Below are positions 22,155 through 30,103 of a stretch of 33,683 nucleotides of DNA, one piece after another. How positions within the stretch are numbered: the first letter of the stretch is position 1; every line of letters starts with the position of its first letter. Source of the DNA: Paenibacillus sp. N3.4 (GTDB lineage: Bacteria; Bacillota; Bacilli; Paenibacillales; NBRC-103111); assembly GCF_008017805.1 (NCBI RefSeq), contig NZ_VRTT01000079.1, positions 1 through 33,683 of the forward strand, written 5' to 3'. A program made the translations under genes and the position numbers. The notes under the pieces were generated by a model that searched no databases, was not told the origin of the DNA, and saw only the letters and a program-made list of their open reading frames with translations.

Positions 22155-22646
22155 ATGTTTTCGAAATTGAGTTATGAGGGAACAAGAGAAGATAAGTATG
22201 CCTTGCTCATTCAGCAGGTTGAAGCCCTAGTACATGATGAACCGAACCGTGTGGCGAACCTAGCTAATGCCGCAGCGCTGCTGGGACAGTTTCTGACAGA
22301 TATTAATTGGGTAGGATTTTACTTGCTGGATGAGATGAACGAAAAAAATGAACTGGTATTGGGACCGTTTCAAGGTCTGCCCGCTTGTGTGCGCATTCCG
22401 CTGGGTAAAGGGGTTTGCGGGACATCGGCTGAAAGACAAGAGACCGTGCTCGTTCCCGATGTTCACCAGTTTCCCGGTCATATCGCTTGTGATGCTGCCT
22501 CACAATCTGAGATTGTCGTGCCGCTTCTTCAAGGAGAGGTGCTCATTGGTGTATTGGACATTGATAGTCCCCTTAAGAATCGCTTCGACGAGATTGACCA
22601 GCATTACCTTGAACAATTTGTAGCAAAACTAGCTGCTGTTATGTAG
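22155..22646 (+). CDS. msrC: Free methionine-(R)-sulfoxide reductase (GAF domain)
   Basis: A 163-residue single GAF-domain enzyme that reduces free methionine-R-sulfoxide (fRMsr; E. coli MsrC/YebR, B. subtilis YtsP). The family signature is complete: NWVGFY, LGPFQGLPACVRIPLGKGVCG, ET-VLVPDV, FPGHIACDAASQSEIVVP. The three cysteines expected for catalysis and resolution (ACVRI, GVCG, IACD) are all present. It starts at ATG 22155 and stands alone, with a SigA-like promoter upstream and a strong terminator. Together with ohr it forms an oxidative-damage repair neighbourhood, though the two are not cotranscribed. Confidence 0.93.
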   Translation: MFSKLSYEGTREDKYALLIQQVEALVHDEPNRVANLANAAALLGQFLTDINWVGFYLLDEMNEKNELVLGPFQGLPACVRIPLGKGVCGTSAERQETVLVPDVHQFPGHIACDAASQSEIVVPLLQGEVLIGVLDIDSPLKNRFDEIDQHYLEQFVAKLAAVM

Positions 22647-22701
22647 TATCGTACACAGTAGACGGAATATACATGATCGTTCAGCAGAATCTTTTGCAAT
22701 G

Positions 22702-22746
22702 AAAAAGCTCGAAGCTCATAATTACAATGAGCTTCGAGCTTTTTTC
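22702..22746. terminator. Strong bidirectional terminator
   Basis: Perfect 18-bp stem (22702-22719 with 22727-22744) with A-run and T-run at the ends, between the convergent msrC-like and LuxR-type genes. Confidence 0.9.
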
Positions 22747-23017
22747 AAACAGTGGTGCAAATAATGGTGGCAAGCAACTTACGCATCGAGCGGGTTCCAG
22801 CTTTATCCATAATTTTATCGATATGTACTTTAACTGTTTTCTCACTGATCTTGCAATGATCGGCGATTTCTTTATTGCTATAGCCGCGAAGCGCTATAAG
22901 CGAAATAACCTCGGTTTCCCTGTTAGTAAGCATATGTAAAGTGGCAAATTGGGAAATAGCAGAATGACTGCTTATTAAATGAAGGATTGGCATTACATTT
23001 TCTTCGATATGCTGCAT
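22745..23017 (-). CDS. Small LuxR/GerE-type DNA-binding protein
   Basis: A 90-residue regulator consisting almost only of a LuxR-type helix-turn-helix: LTNRETEVISLIALRGYSNKEIADHCKISEKTVKVHIDKIM at about residues 30-70. There is no receiver or sensor domain, so it resembles stand-alone regulators such as GerE (74 residues). The first 28 residues are not recognisable. The start at ATG 23017 has only a weak site (GGGGA); ATG 22993 is a possible alternative. No target is obvious. The terminator stem at 22702-22746 reaches its stop codon. Confidence 0.75.
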   Translation of the reverse strand: MQHIEENVMPILHLISSHSAISQFATLHMLTNRETEVISLIALRGYSNKEIADHCKISEKTVKVHIDKIMDKAGTRSMRKLLATIICTTV

Positions 23018-23120
23018 GCTTGGATGTCCCCAATGTCTTTAAGTATGGCGTACAGTTTATTGTACCAGAGTTAATCAACGGAACGTTATCGTGAAATTTG
23101 TCGAAAGTCAGAATTTTAGT

Positions 23121-23762
23121 TTAATCTTTGCTTTGAATAACGAGCAATAAGCCGGAATGCAGGTCAATAAAACCTTCTTGTTCAATTAGAATGTTGCTAA
23201 TCCCCAGGGATTGCCCGATTTGAAGGGTGGCCTGATGAAGGGGATATTGGAATCCCTGCAGTGTGATTCCTGTCACTTCTAAACTAAGTGGCAGCAGAGA
23301 GACATGCGTATAGTTTCCTCGTTGGATTCGAGTAGGTTGATGAATAACGGTAATTTCATTGTGCCCATCCACAATCGAACAGGCTATACCTAGCTCAGTG
23401 CCCTTTCGAAGCAAATGAATATTAGCTAAGGAATGATCGAATCGTGTGCCAATCGCGCCGACTAGAACAATATGTTCAGGCTTCTCTTCAAGTGCCCAAT
23501 TGAAAGCCATCTCAGTGTCGGTTAAATCCTTGAAGATCGGATCGCAATCGACAAAATGGAGACTCGAAGATCGAATAAGCGCTAGCTCCTCCGAGGTGAC
23601 TGAATCAAAATCACCCATTGAAATATAGGGCTTTAAACCCTGTTGGATTAAATAAAGAGCTCCCCGATCTGATCCAACCAGCACATCTTCCTCTTGAATT
23701 TCCCCCAGTATCCAGTCACCAAGAGTTCCGCCTGTGACGATAATGATTCGTTTCGCTTTCAT
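23121..23762 (-). CDS. thiN: Thiamine pyrophosphokinase
   Basis: A 213-residue enzyme making thiamine diphosphate from thiamine and ATP. The catalytic motifs read GDFDSV (about residue 48), DLTDTEMAFNWAL (about residue 78) and GAIGTRFDHSLANI (about residue 102), all typical of bacterial ThiN. The C-terminal beta-domain (ITLQGFQYPL...SLGISNIL) is also conserved. I start at ATG 23762, with GGAGG 8 bases upstream; the open frame to 23798 adds an unlikely N-terminus. A TATAAT on the minus strand (23805-23810) may be its -10 element. In many Bacilli thiN follows rpe and rsgA; here it stands alone. Confidence 0.9.
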   Translation of the reverse strand: MKAKRIIIVTGGTLGDWILGEIQEEDVLVGSDRGALYLIQQGLKPYISMGDFDSVTSEELALIRSSSLHFVDCDPIFKDLTDTEMAFNWALEEKPEHIVLVGAIGTRFDHSLANIHLLRKGTELGIACSIVDGHNEITVIHQPTRIQRGNYTHVSLLPLSLEVTGITLQGFQYPLHQATLQIGQSLGISNILIEQEGFIDLHSGLLLVIQSKD

Positions 23763-23815
23763 ACCTATTTCCTCCAGAACTTCAACTTCAATTATCATCT
23801 CCTTATTATACCATA

Positions 23816-23847
23816 GTAAAAACCGAGCTGCTTCAGCGCAGCTCGGT
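23816..23847 (-). terminator. Terminator of the small YjzC-like gene
   Basis: Perfect 10-bp stem ACCGAGCTGC (23822-23831) with GCAGCTCGGT (23838-23847); T-run on the minus strand at 23816-23821. Confidence 0.85.
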
Positions 23848-23855
23848 CATATGGT

Positions 23856-24089
23856 CTAAGTTCGCGTATCCACGCGCTTGCGCAGTGGGTTTAATTCTGT
23901 TTGATCATGATCGATTTCGGCTTCGTTCGCGAAGCCTTGCAGTTCCCAAGTGGTTCGACCTAGCGTGAGATCCGCTGGGAATGAGTCGCCTCGTTTCAGT
24001 GTGACCTCACGTCCCGCCTCGTTGGCATAAATACCGTCTGTCTCAACCGTATCGCCCGTCATCGGGTCCATCGTTTTATCTGTAGACAT
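23856..24089 (-). CDS. Small YjzC-like protein
   Basis: A 77-residue acidic protein with no membrane helix. The pattern DGIYANEAGREVTLKRGDSFP followed by GRTTWEL resembles the small YjzC family of Bacilli, of unknown function; the match is partial. AGGAGG precedes the ATG. It is a monocistronic unit ending in a strong terminator, downstream of the orphan response regulator on the same strand. Confidence 0.6.
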   Translation of the reverse strand: MSTDKTMDPMTGDTVETDGIYANEAGREVTLKRGDSFPADLTLGRTTWELQGFANEAEIDHDQTELNPLRKRVDTRT

Positions 24090-24185
24090 CTCGTATTCCT
24101 CCTTTCCTTTTGCTTAATCATACCATTGCCAAAGGATGAGGAAATTATGAGTAGGATCATGTACTGGATGGTTAAACCACTGATT

Positions 24186-24887
24186 TTAAACAGTGGAACC
24201 GTTGAATTTGTACCCGACGCCGCGAACCGTAATGATGTATCGAGGTTCCGCTGGGTTAGGTTCGATTTTTTTACGTAAATTGCTAATATGAACAATGAGT
24301 GTTCGTGGATCGCCCATACTGTCGAGACTCCATACGAGTTCAAACAAATGTTCAATTTTGTATACCCGATTCGGTGTTTTAGCCATTAATGATAAGAGAT
24401 CGAACTCTTTGGCTGACAGCGATATCGTAAGCCCATTCACACGTACAATATGGCTGATCAGATCAATTTCGAGACCTGGGAATTTCACCAGTTGTGGATC
24501 ATCCTTGTGCTGCTCTCTGATGGAATTTCGACGCAAATGGGCCTTGACTCTGGCTACGAGCTGACTAGGACTGAAAGGCTTCGTCATATAGTCATCTCCG
24601 CCCATGCTGAGTCCAAGAATAATATCAATATCCTCACTCTTGCAAGAAATGAATAAAATCGGTGTGTTGCTCGTTTTGCGAAGCTGTCGGCATACTTCGA
24701 TACCATCCAGTCCGGGTAGTAAAATATCGAGAATAATCAGATCGGGTCGGTGATCTCTGACGATCTCAAAAACATCTTGTCCGTTATTCGTGCTAATGAC
24801 ATTGTAACCCTCACGTACAAGGTAAAGCTGAATCAATTGAACAATTTCTTGCTCGTCATCAACGATCAAAATTGTTTCGCCTGCCAT
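24186..24887 (-). CDS. Orphan OmpR-family response regulator
   Basis: A 233-residue two-domain regulator. Receiver about 1-118, with DDE at 11-13, phosphoacceptor Asp in LIILDILLPG (about 55), the Thr/Ser region in LFISCKS and the lysine in MTKPFSP. The winged-helix DNA-binding domain is at about 130-230 (LSAKEFDLLSLMAKTPNRVYKIEHLFELVW, then DPRTLIVHISNLRKKIEP and YIITVRGVGYKF). GAGGAGG precedes the ATG. No histidine kinase is adjacent, so its partner must lie elsewhere. It is divergent from the PAS-GGDEF gene across a long AT-rich gap. An imperfect hairpin (CCACTG/CAGTGG) at its 3' end may terminate it. Confidence 0.92.
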   Translation of the reverse strand: MAGETILIVDDEQEIVQLIQLYLVREGYNVISTNNGQDVFEIVRDHRPDLIILDILLPGLDGIEVCRQLRKTSNTPILFISCKSEDIDIILGLSMGGDDYMTKPFSPSQLVARVKAHLRRNSIREQHKDDPQLVKFPGLEIDLISHIVRVNGLTISLSAKEFDLLSLMAKTPNRVYKIEHLFELVWSLDSMGDPRTLIVHISNLRKKIEPNPAEPRYIITVRGVGYKFNGSTV

Positions 24888-25274
24888 ACTAGAAATCCTC
24901 CTCAGTAACGGAACGGCTTAATCAACATATGAATGGAATCTCCGCTTTAGAATATTAAGCTTATTATAGAACGTTTCGCCTAAATATTTCTATCTTTTTA
25001 TTGCTTTTATACACAAAATTAACGACCAAAGGAGTATATATTAGTAAATGTTGGTATAATTGTTGTTTATAGAATGAAAATCAGAAAAATTTAGTCCTAG
25101 TGAATGGGTATTTAGATCTGCATGATTTCCCGAATTATGGCGAAAATTTTATTAATATCCAATTTTACGACTTCATTTGACTGAAACTTTAGCGAATCTT
25201 AATAAAATTTTTATGTTATCATGCTACGCTACCCTTGTCTCGTTGTAGAAGTACGAGAGGGGGCGACGAAAGTC
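24888..25274. other. AT-rich intergenic region between divergent regulators
   Basis: A stretch of about 390 bases with no credible gene on either strand. It holds the leader of the orphan response regulator on the minus side and, on the plus side, a possible promoter TTGACT (25177-25182)-N17-TAATAA (25200-25205) ahead of the diguanylate cyclase; the -10 is poor. Poly-A/T tracts are frequent. No riboswitch-like fold was recognised. Confidence 0.5.
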
Positions 25275-26204
25275 ATGAGTCATAAGGCTGATTCCGATCG
25301 TTTTGAACTTCCATGGTTACAGAAGGACACATTCGTACGTCAATTTATTGAACAGGCGTGGGATCTATTTTGCATATTTGATCTGCGTGGAAATTTATTG
25401 CATGCCTCATCAAGCTTTAATCAAATGGTAGGCTTTATTCCTAATGATTTTGAACAAATCATAGATTTCATAGATTCTGAGTATCGTATGGACGTGCACA
25501 GATTGTTCCTCAAAACCTTGCAAACGTCCAGCTGTAGGAAGCTGGAATTTCGTGCGAGGCCTATAAATGGCGGCCCCATTTGGTTGGAATGCAAGACAAT
25601 TCCGATTCGTAATGAGGCTGGGGTGTTGGCTGAGGTTTCATTTGTTCTCAGCGATATTACACTGCGCAAAAAACAAGAGGGTCAGTTGATCGCAATGGCT
25701 TTTCATGATTCATTGACGGGTTTGCCTAATCGAAGACTATTCAGGGAAGATATGCAACAAATGCTTACGCAGGCAAGACGAACCGGTAGGTCGTTTGCTT
25801 TATTATATTTGGATATCGATGATTTTAAAGTGATCAATGATACGATGGGGCATGAGATCGGTGATGCTTTTTTACAAATGTTCTCCATACGTATTCAAGA
25901 TTGCTTAAGAGAAATAGATCGGTTTGCCCGCATGGGCGGTGACGAGTTTACTATATTACTACCGGCTGTAGATTGCGAAGAGCACGTAGATCGAATTGCT
26001 CAGCGAATTGTTCAATGCATGAGCGATCCCTGGGATGTGAGGGGGCGAAGCTTCCGAGCGACGGTCAGCATGGGGATTACGATGTATGGGGATGAAAAGG
26101 ATGAAGCGAAGATGATGAATGAAGTAGATATTGCCCTTTATCAAGTAAAGGGGAAGGGTCGCAATCATTATCAATTCTACGATTCCGCTATGAATGGTTT
26201 TTAG
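25275..26204 (+). CDS. PAS-GGDEF diguanylate cyclase
   Basis: A 309-residue soluble c-di-GMP synthase. A PAS domain (about 22-135, with FDLRGNLLHASSSFNQMVG and a PAC end VSFVLSDITLRK) precedes a GGDEF domain (about 140-300) that starts HDSLTGLPNRRLF and has the active-site MGGDEF and the SMGIT strand. An REID sequence five residues before GGDEF is a canonical RxxD inhibitory site, so product inhibition is expected. I use the ATG at 25275, preceded by GAGGGGG; the open frame to 25221 is less plausible. It is balanced in the window by the HD-GYP phosphodiesterase at 14597. A terminator follows. Confidence 0.92.
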   Translation: MSHKADSDRFELPWLQKDTFVRQFIEQAWDLFCIFDLRGNLLHASSSFNQMVGFIPNDFEQIIDFIDSEYRMDVHRLFLKTLQTSSCRKLEFRARPINGGPIWLECKTIPIRNEAGVLAEVSFVLSDITLRKKQEGQLIAMAFHDSLTGLPNRRLFREDMQQMLTQARRTGRSFALLYLDIDDFKVINDTMGHEIGDAFLQMFSIRIQDCLREIDRFARMGGDEFTILLPAVDCEEHVDRIAQRIVQCMSDPWDVRGRSFRATVSMGITMYGDEKDEAKMMNEVDIALYQVKGKGRNHYQFYDSAMNGF

Positions 26205-26214
26205 AAATTACGAA

Positions 26215-26254
26215 GACCGTGACCGAAGCTTAGACGCTTAGGTGACGGTTTTTT
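26215..26254 (+). terminator. Rho-independent terminator after the GGDEF gene
   Basis: ACCGTGACC paired with GGTGACGGT (one mismatch), inner AAGC/GCTT, then six Ts. Confidence 0.8.
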
Positions 26255-26360
26255 GCTATTTATTCCAGGTAATGACCAATATTTAGTCATAGCGCAATCC
26301 ATCTATTTCTAGGATGATAGAGGAAGCAGCTAGAGATTACGTTGAAGGAGATGAGAAGTA

Positions 26361-27989
26361 ATGTCAAAACATAGGCGATGGATCAAAGGCATGCTCGCAG
26401 CAGCCTTTTCACTTACCTGCTTGGTCACGGCAAGTTCGGTTACCGCGGTTCAAGCACAAGCGAGTTCAGGCAAAGGGGCTTTCGCGATGTCCTATCTAGC
26501 ATTCGGCAATTCTAGTACGTATATTTCGCAAGTAGATAAAAGTGGTCAGACACTCGATGTTGTCTCTCCTGACTTTTTCGAGATAAACACGGATGGCAGC
26601 TTGCAGCTAACGGGTTCGATTGATGCTTCTTTCATACAAAATATGCATAACAGAGGGAAGAAGGTTGTCCCTTTTTTGAGTAATGAATTCGATCAAGCCA
26701 TTGGGGAGAAAGCGATCCAGAATCGCGAGGCGCTCGTGAATCAAATTGTCGAAGCGCTGCAAACTAACCAGTTAGACGGTATTGACTTGGATATTGAGAA
26801 TGTGGATGCGACCTATCGAGATGCCTATACAGAAATGGTTAAAATGCTGCGCGATAAGCTGCCCAGCACGATGGAGGTTTCCGTGGCTGTTGCAGCGAAT
26901 CCGACAGGAGCAACGAACAGTTGGCTTGCTGCCTATGATTACAAGGCTCTAGCAGCCGTTAGCAATTACTTGATGGTTATGGCTTATGATGAGAGCTATC
27001 CGGGAGATGCGACGCCGGGACCTGTGGCCAGCTTACCCTTCGTCGAGAAATCCATTCAATATGCGTTAACGCAGACATCACCGGATAAAATAGTGCTCGG
27101 TATTCCATTTTACGGACGATATTGGAATCAAAATCCATCCGCTAATGGCTTGAGTATGACCGCTCCGACAATAAGCAAGCTTGTTGACACCTACAAAGGC
27201 GTAGTTCGATTCGATGCTGCGAGTCAATCACCGGTAGCCACATTTACAATTCTGCCGACGGATGCCGCTCTGACCAGCTTTGGGCAAAAACAAGGAGCAG
27301 GAGATTATACGGTTTGGTTTGAGAACGAGCAATCGCTGAAGGCGAAACTGCAATTAGTCAGTAAATACAAACTAAAGGGAACGGGCAGTTGGAGCCTGAA
27401 TCAAGAGAATATAGATACTTGGGATTATTACAGCTTATGGGCAGATGGTTTCTATTTCACGGACGTGCAAAAGCACTGGGCGCGAACTGATATACTAGCG
27501 GCGGCAAACCGCGGGTGGATGCTTGGTATCGCCGCAGATCGTTTCGCACCAGATACGGCGCTCACAAGGGCACAGGCCGCGACGATTATCGTACGCGCCC
27601 TAGGTCTGTCAGGCGAGGCGGCGGACAACGCCTCGTTCCGTGATGTGCCTGCCACCTACTGGGCGTGGCAGGACATCCGGATCGCGAAGATGAGCGGGCT
27701 GATCCAGGGGATCAGCAGCGATCTCTTCGCGCCGGATCAGATCATGACGCGGGAGCAGATGAGTGTGCTGCTCTCCCGCGCATTGCAGTTAACTTCGCAG
27801 AGCGGAGCCGCTGCGAAGAGCTTCACCGACGTGCCAGCAGGCAGCTGGTCGGCGGAGGCAATTGCTGCGATGAGCAGCCATGGCCTTGTCGACGGCTTCG
27901 CGGACGGCACGTTCCGCCCGCACGCGTCGCTGACGCGGGCAGAGATGGCGGCGTTGCTCGGCCGCGCCCAGCCGCTGCTCGCGAAGTGA
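26361..27989 (+). CDS. Exported GH18 glycosidase with three SLH domains
   Basis: A 542-residue secreted enzyme. A signal peptide (about 1-34, cut near VQAQA) is followed by a GH18 domain (about 38-360) with the catalytic DxxDxDxE motif as LDGIDLDIEN (Glu at about 146), MVMAYDESY and a GTGSWSLNQEN strand near its end. This is the form found in spore- and wall-associated GH18 proteins (YvbX/YdhD-like) rather than in long chitinases. Three SLH units (about 367-410, 430-475, 490-535) should anchor it to the cell wall. It starts at ATG 26361 behind GGAGATGAG. The SLH-coding end (from about 27490) is visibly GC-richer than the catalytic part. Substrate (chitin or peptidoglycan) undetermined. Confidence 0.88.
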   Translation: MSKHRRWIKGMLAAAFSLTCLVTASSVTAVQAQASSGKGAFAMSYLAFGNSSTYISQVDKSGQTLDVVSPDFFEINTDGSLQLTGSIDASFIQNMHNRGKKVVPFLSNEFDQAIGEKAIQNREALVNQIVEALQTNQLDGIDLDIENVDATYRDAYTEMVKMLRDKLPSTMEVSVAVAANPTGATNSWLAAYDYKALAAVSNYLMVMAYDESYPGDATPGPVASLPFVEKSIQYALTQTSPDKIVLGIPFYGRYWNQNPSANGLSMTAPTISKLVDTYKGVVRFDAASQSPVATFTILPTDAALTSFGQKQGAGDYTVWFENEQSLKAKLQLVSKYKLKGTGSWSLNQENIDTWDYYSLWADGFYFTDVQKHWARTDILAAANRGWMLGIAADRFAPDTALTRAQAATIIVRALGLSGEAADNASFRDVPATYWAWQDIRIAKMSGLIQGISSDLFAPDQIMTREQMSVLLSRALQLTSQSGAAAKSFTDVPAGSWSAEAIAAMSSHGLVDGFADGTFRPHASLTRAEMAALLGRAQPLLAK

Positions 27990-28027
27990 GCCAGCATTGG
28001 CGAGAGTGTGCCTGAATGTTCCTGTTT

Positions 28028-28486
28028 CTAACGAGGCGGCGTCTTGATCGCCGCTTCGAAATCACCGACGCCCTTGTTTTGGCCCACTTTAACGAAGGTA
28101 GCTTGCTGCTTGGGGCCTGGTTTATCCGTGACGAATTGACGGATATCTTTGATTCGCGTTTCAGCGGCAGTGATTCGGTTACATCCGATTTGCAAACCGG
28201 AGGATGAAGAAATCCCAAGGATGCGGATGCCGCCAACGCGAATAAATGAACCTAAGTTATCCACACACATCGTGAAGGGTTCATGGGGCTGGGGAATTGG
28301 AAAAGGTCTTTGGTAGAAGGGATAATAGCTGAAACTCCCTTCATTCCCATAAAAAAAAGGGACTTCTCGCTGCACAGCGAAAGCACGTGATTGCAGAATA
28401 GTCGTCGCATGGTCTCCCACATGCACGAAGCTGCTTGAACTGACATCATTTATATATACAGCGCCTACAATAGATAAGCGTCCCAT
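28028..28486 (-). CDS. gerPE: Spore germination protein GerPE
   Basis: A 152-residue member of the GerP set, which lets germinants pass the spore coat. The features fit GerPE: an N-terminal strand pair around VYINDVSSSSFVHVGD, a Tyr/Phe/Pro-rich middle (FSYYPFYQRPFPIPQPHEPF) and a repeat of the pattern RILGISSSSGLQIGCN. It starts at ATG 28486 behind GGAGAG, one base after the gerPD stop. It is the last gerP gene here; the expected gerPF does not follow, because the convergent GH18 gene ends at 27989, 38 bases away. It is somewhat longer than the B. subtilis protein. Confidence 0.88.
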   Translation of the reverse strand: MGRLSIVGAVYINDVSSSSFVHVGDHATTILQSRAFAVQREVPFFYGNEGSFSYYPFYQRPFPIPQPHEPFTMCVDNLGSFIRVGGIRILGISSSSGLQIGCNRITAAETRIKDIRQFVTDKPGPKQQATFVKVGQNKGVGDFEAAIKTPPR

Positions 28487-28487
28487 G

Positions 28488-28670
28488 TTATCTCTCCGCA
28501 GGGAGCGGGACAAAGGGGGAAATAATAACCGATTCAGGAGGCGTATCGAACATGGAGGAGAGTGTAATAACCTCCGTATCCCCAATGAGAAAAACGGAGG
28601 AGCTGGCAACCCCGATGATTCGAACACCACCTACGAAAAGCTGCTTATTTTCCACGTATAGATTCATCAT
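28488..28670 (-). CDS. gerPD: Spore germination protein GerPD
   Basis: A 60-residue protein matching GerPD: MNLYVENKQLFVGGVRIIGVASSSVFLIGD, a single small beta-rich module of the GerP type. The start ATG shares its A with the gerPC stop (TAATG), so translation is coupled; a second ATG follows directly. Part of the coat-permeability operon. Confidence 0.9.
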   Translation of the reverse strand: MMNLYVENKQLFVGGVRIIGVASSSVFLIGDTEVITLSSMFDTPPESVIISPFVPLPAER

Positions 28671-29371
28671 TATGTACCTTCCTTCCTTGGTAAACTGGAT
28701 ATGTAAGTATCAATTGCACTGACGATATCCTGCTTGGTCTTTTCCATAATGCTTGTCGTTATAGTTTCTATGGGTTCTTTGAAACCAACACCGCGGTATT
28801 GGTTTACATAATGCTGGATACGAGTATCCAACTGTTTGCGTATATCGTCGATGATGAAAGCTTTATAATCATCATCAAGCGGCTGCTGATATTTGTTTTC
28901 CAAGTTTCGCATATCGGTTTGAAGCTCTTGCTGAAGGTATTGCTCAATGCCGCTGCACACCTCTTGCTGAATGCCGAAACTAGTCATCGGCTCCTGTCCC
29001 TGCCCATAGGCTTGATTTTGAGTTGGACTTGGACTTGGATTTGGACCAGTAGCTTGAGCCTGAGCAAAGGGGTTGCCATCTAAACCTGCCTCTTTACCCA
29101 TCGGGGTTCCGTTCACCGTAAAATCCTCTATTTTATCCAGCGCACCTGGACTGATGCCAATGGTGAGCGTGCCGTCTAGTTTTTCCACCTTCAGCTGATC
29201 AAAATTATATTCGATTTTATCGATATGAAATCGTTTCTGATCTTTTATCGTACTGAGGTCAGTCTGTAGCTTAGTAACGGTCTCTTCAAGCTTGTCAATA
29301 CGCTGCTTTTGCAATTCTATATATGCGGAGAGCTGCTGAGCCCACTGCTCCCAAGTGATGGAACTATGCAT
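28670..29371 (-). CDS. gerPC: Spore germination protein GerPC
   Basis: A 233-residue GerPC homologue. An N-terminal coiled coil (about 12-50, LQKQRIDKLEETVTKLQTDL) leads to KIEYNFDQLKVEKLDGTLTIGI, the conserved core, then a variable Gln/Pro/Gly-rich linker (about 100-135) and a helical C-terminal part. I start at ATG 29371, with AGGAGGTG upstream; the frame open to 29416 would add 15 residues that include the ribosome binding site. In B. subtilis the GerP proteins are made in the mother cell and sit in the inner coat. Confidence 0.9.
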   Translation of the reverse strand: MHSSITWEQWAQQLSAYIELQKQRIDKLEETVTKLQTDLSTIKDQKRFHIDKIEYNFDQLKVEKLDGTLTIGISPGALDKIEDFTVNGTPMGKEAGLDGNPFAQAQATGPNPSPSPTQNQAYGQGQEPMTSFGIQQEVCSGIEQYLQQELQTDMRNLENKYQQPLDDDYKAFIIDDIRKQLDTRIQHYVNQYRGVGFKEPIETITTSIMEKTKQDIVSAIDTYISSLPRKEGT

Positions 29372-29474
29372 GGATGAGTAGCACCTCCTGAAGGGTATTC
29401 TTTGGGAAAAGTCCATAACCGGGAAATTCGGGAGAGCCTACCCCCAAAGCGTTAGATCTTGCAGCCAATGACGT

Positions 29475-29684
29475 TCAAGTCGGCGAAGGCAATGGAACAA
29501 GGGAGAGGGGGTTTGTTGTACTGGTGCCTAATTGCTGTGCAGGCTCGACGAAACCGCCTGTATTGTATAAATTGGATAAGGAACGAATAGACCCGGCCGT
29601 ACCGATTTGGAGTACAGAGGAATTGGATACCGAGTCTACTTTTAAATGCTGAATCATAATGGTCTGATGGATGGTCAAGTTCAT
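29475..29684 (-). CDS. gerPB: Spore germination protein GerPB
   Basis: A 69-residue GerPB homologue: MNLTIHQTIMIQHLKVDSVSNSSVLQIGTAGSI, then LSNLYNTGGFVEPA, the diagnostic stretch. I use the ATG at 29684, with AGAAGGTG upstream, rather than the ATG at 29714. It lies between gerPA and gerPC on the same strand with a gap of about 100 bases to gerPC. Confidence 0.92.
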   Translation of the reverse strand: MNLTIHQTIMIQHLKVDSVSNSSVLQIGTAGSIRSLSNLYNTGGFVEPAQQLGTSTTNPLSLVPLPSPT

Positions 29685-29741
29685 TTGGAAGAAACACCTT
29701 CTCTCATCGTTCATGAATTCGCGTGCAGGACGTATGAGCCA

Positions 29742-29966
29742 CTATATGATGATCCCGCTGGCGTTTGTTTCAATGAAGTCCGAATCGTTCGTCACGGTAG
29801 TGCTGTAAGCATTATAGATACGCGGGAAATCACCGGTATTAAATGAGCCTGCCCCTGCGAATGTTTTGGAGGAACTGGTAGGCGCAATAATGAAGGAATC
29901 GCCGAAATGGACGACGGAGCTCGGCCCTACGCTAATGATTTTGACATTTCCTACGATAGCTGGCAT
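29742..29966 (-). CDS. gerPA: Spore germination protein GerPA
   Basis: A 74-residue GerPA/GerPF-family protein: MPAIVGNVKIISVGPSSVVHFGD, with FAGAGSFNTGDF and a hydrophilic end. As first gene of the operon it is called GerPA; GerPF is its paralogue and would look alike. The start is ATG 29966 with AAGGGAG upstream; the frame extends to 30071 but covers the promoter region. A SigK-like promoter precedes it. Confidence 0.92.
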   Translation of the reverse strand: MPAIVGNVKIISVGPSSVVHFGDSFIIAPTSSSKTFAGAGSFNTGDFPRIYNAYSTTVTNDSDFIETNASGIII

Positions 29967-30002
29967 AGTTCGATTCTCCCTTATTTCAGGCTCACACACC
30001 CG

Positions 30003-30030
30003 TAGTATATGAGGATATTCGCCTAGAGGT
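30003..30030 (-). promoter_or_regulatory. SigK-type promoter of the gerP operon
   Basis: On the minus strand -35 AC (30029-30030), 17 bases, -10 CATATACTA (30003-30011), fitting the SigK consensus AC-N16/17-CATANNNTA. It lies 37 bases before gerPA. The B. subtilis gerP operon is SigK-dependent. Confidence 0.5.
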
Positions 30031-30070
30031 GACCTGTTATTTGGGTTGGTGTCACTTCGGAGCCTATGCA

Positions 30071-30079
30071 CATATACTG
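30071..30079 (+). promoter_or_regulatory. Possible mother-cell promoter -10 of the Hsp20-like gene
   Basis: CATATACTG resembles a SigE/SigK -10 and sits about 20-30 bases before the Hsp20-like start. An AC at 30054-30055 is 15 bases upstream, slightly short for SigK. Confidence 0.35.
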
Positions 30080-30103
30080 TTTAGTGAAAATGAGGTGATG
30101 GGC

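Noticed and set aside
25106..25111. GGGTAT resembling a SigB -10 box in the AT-rich gap
   Set aside because: No GTTT-type -35 occurs 12-15 bases upstream, and it is about 165 bases from the next start codon.
28034..28053. GCGGCG/CGCCGC hairpin at the end of gerPE
   Set aside because: It lies inside the coding sequence in a GC-rich patch and has no T-run, so it is not a convincing terminator.
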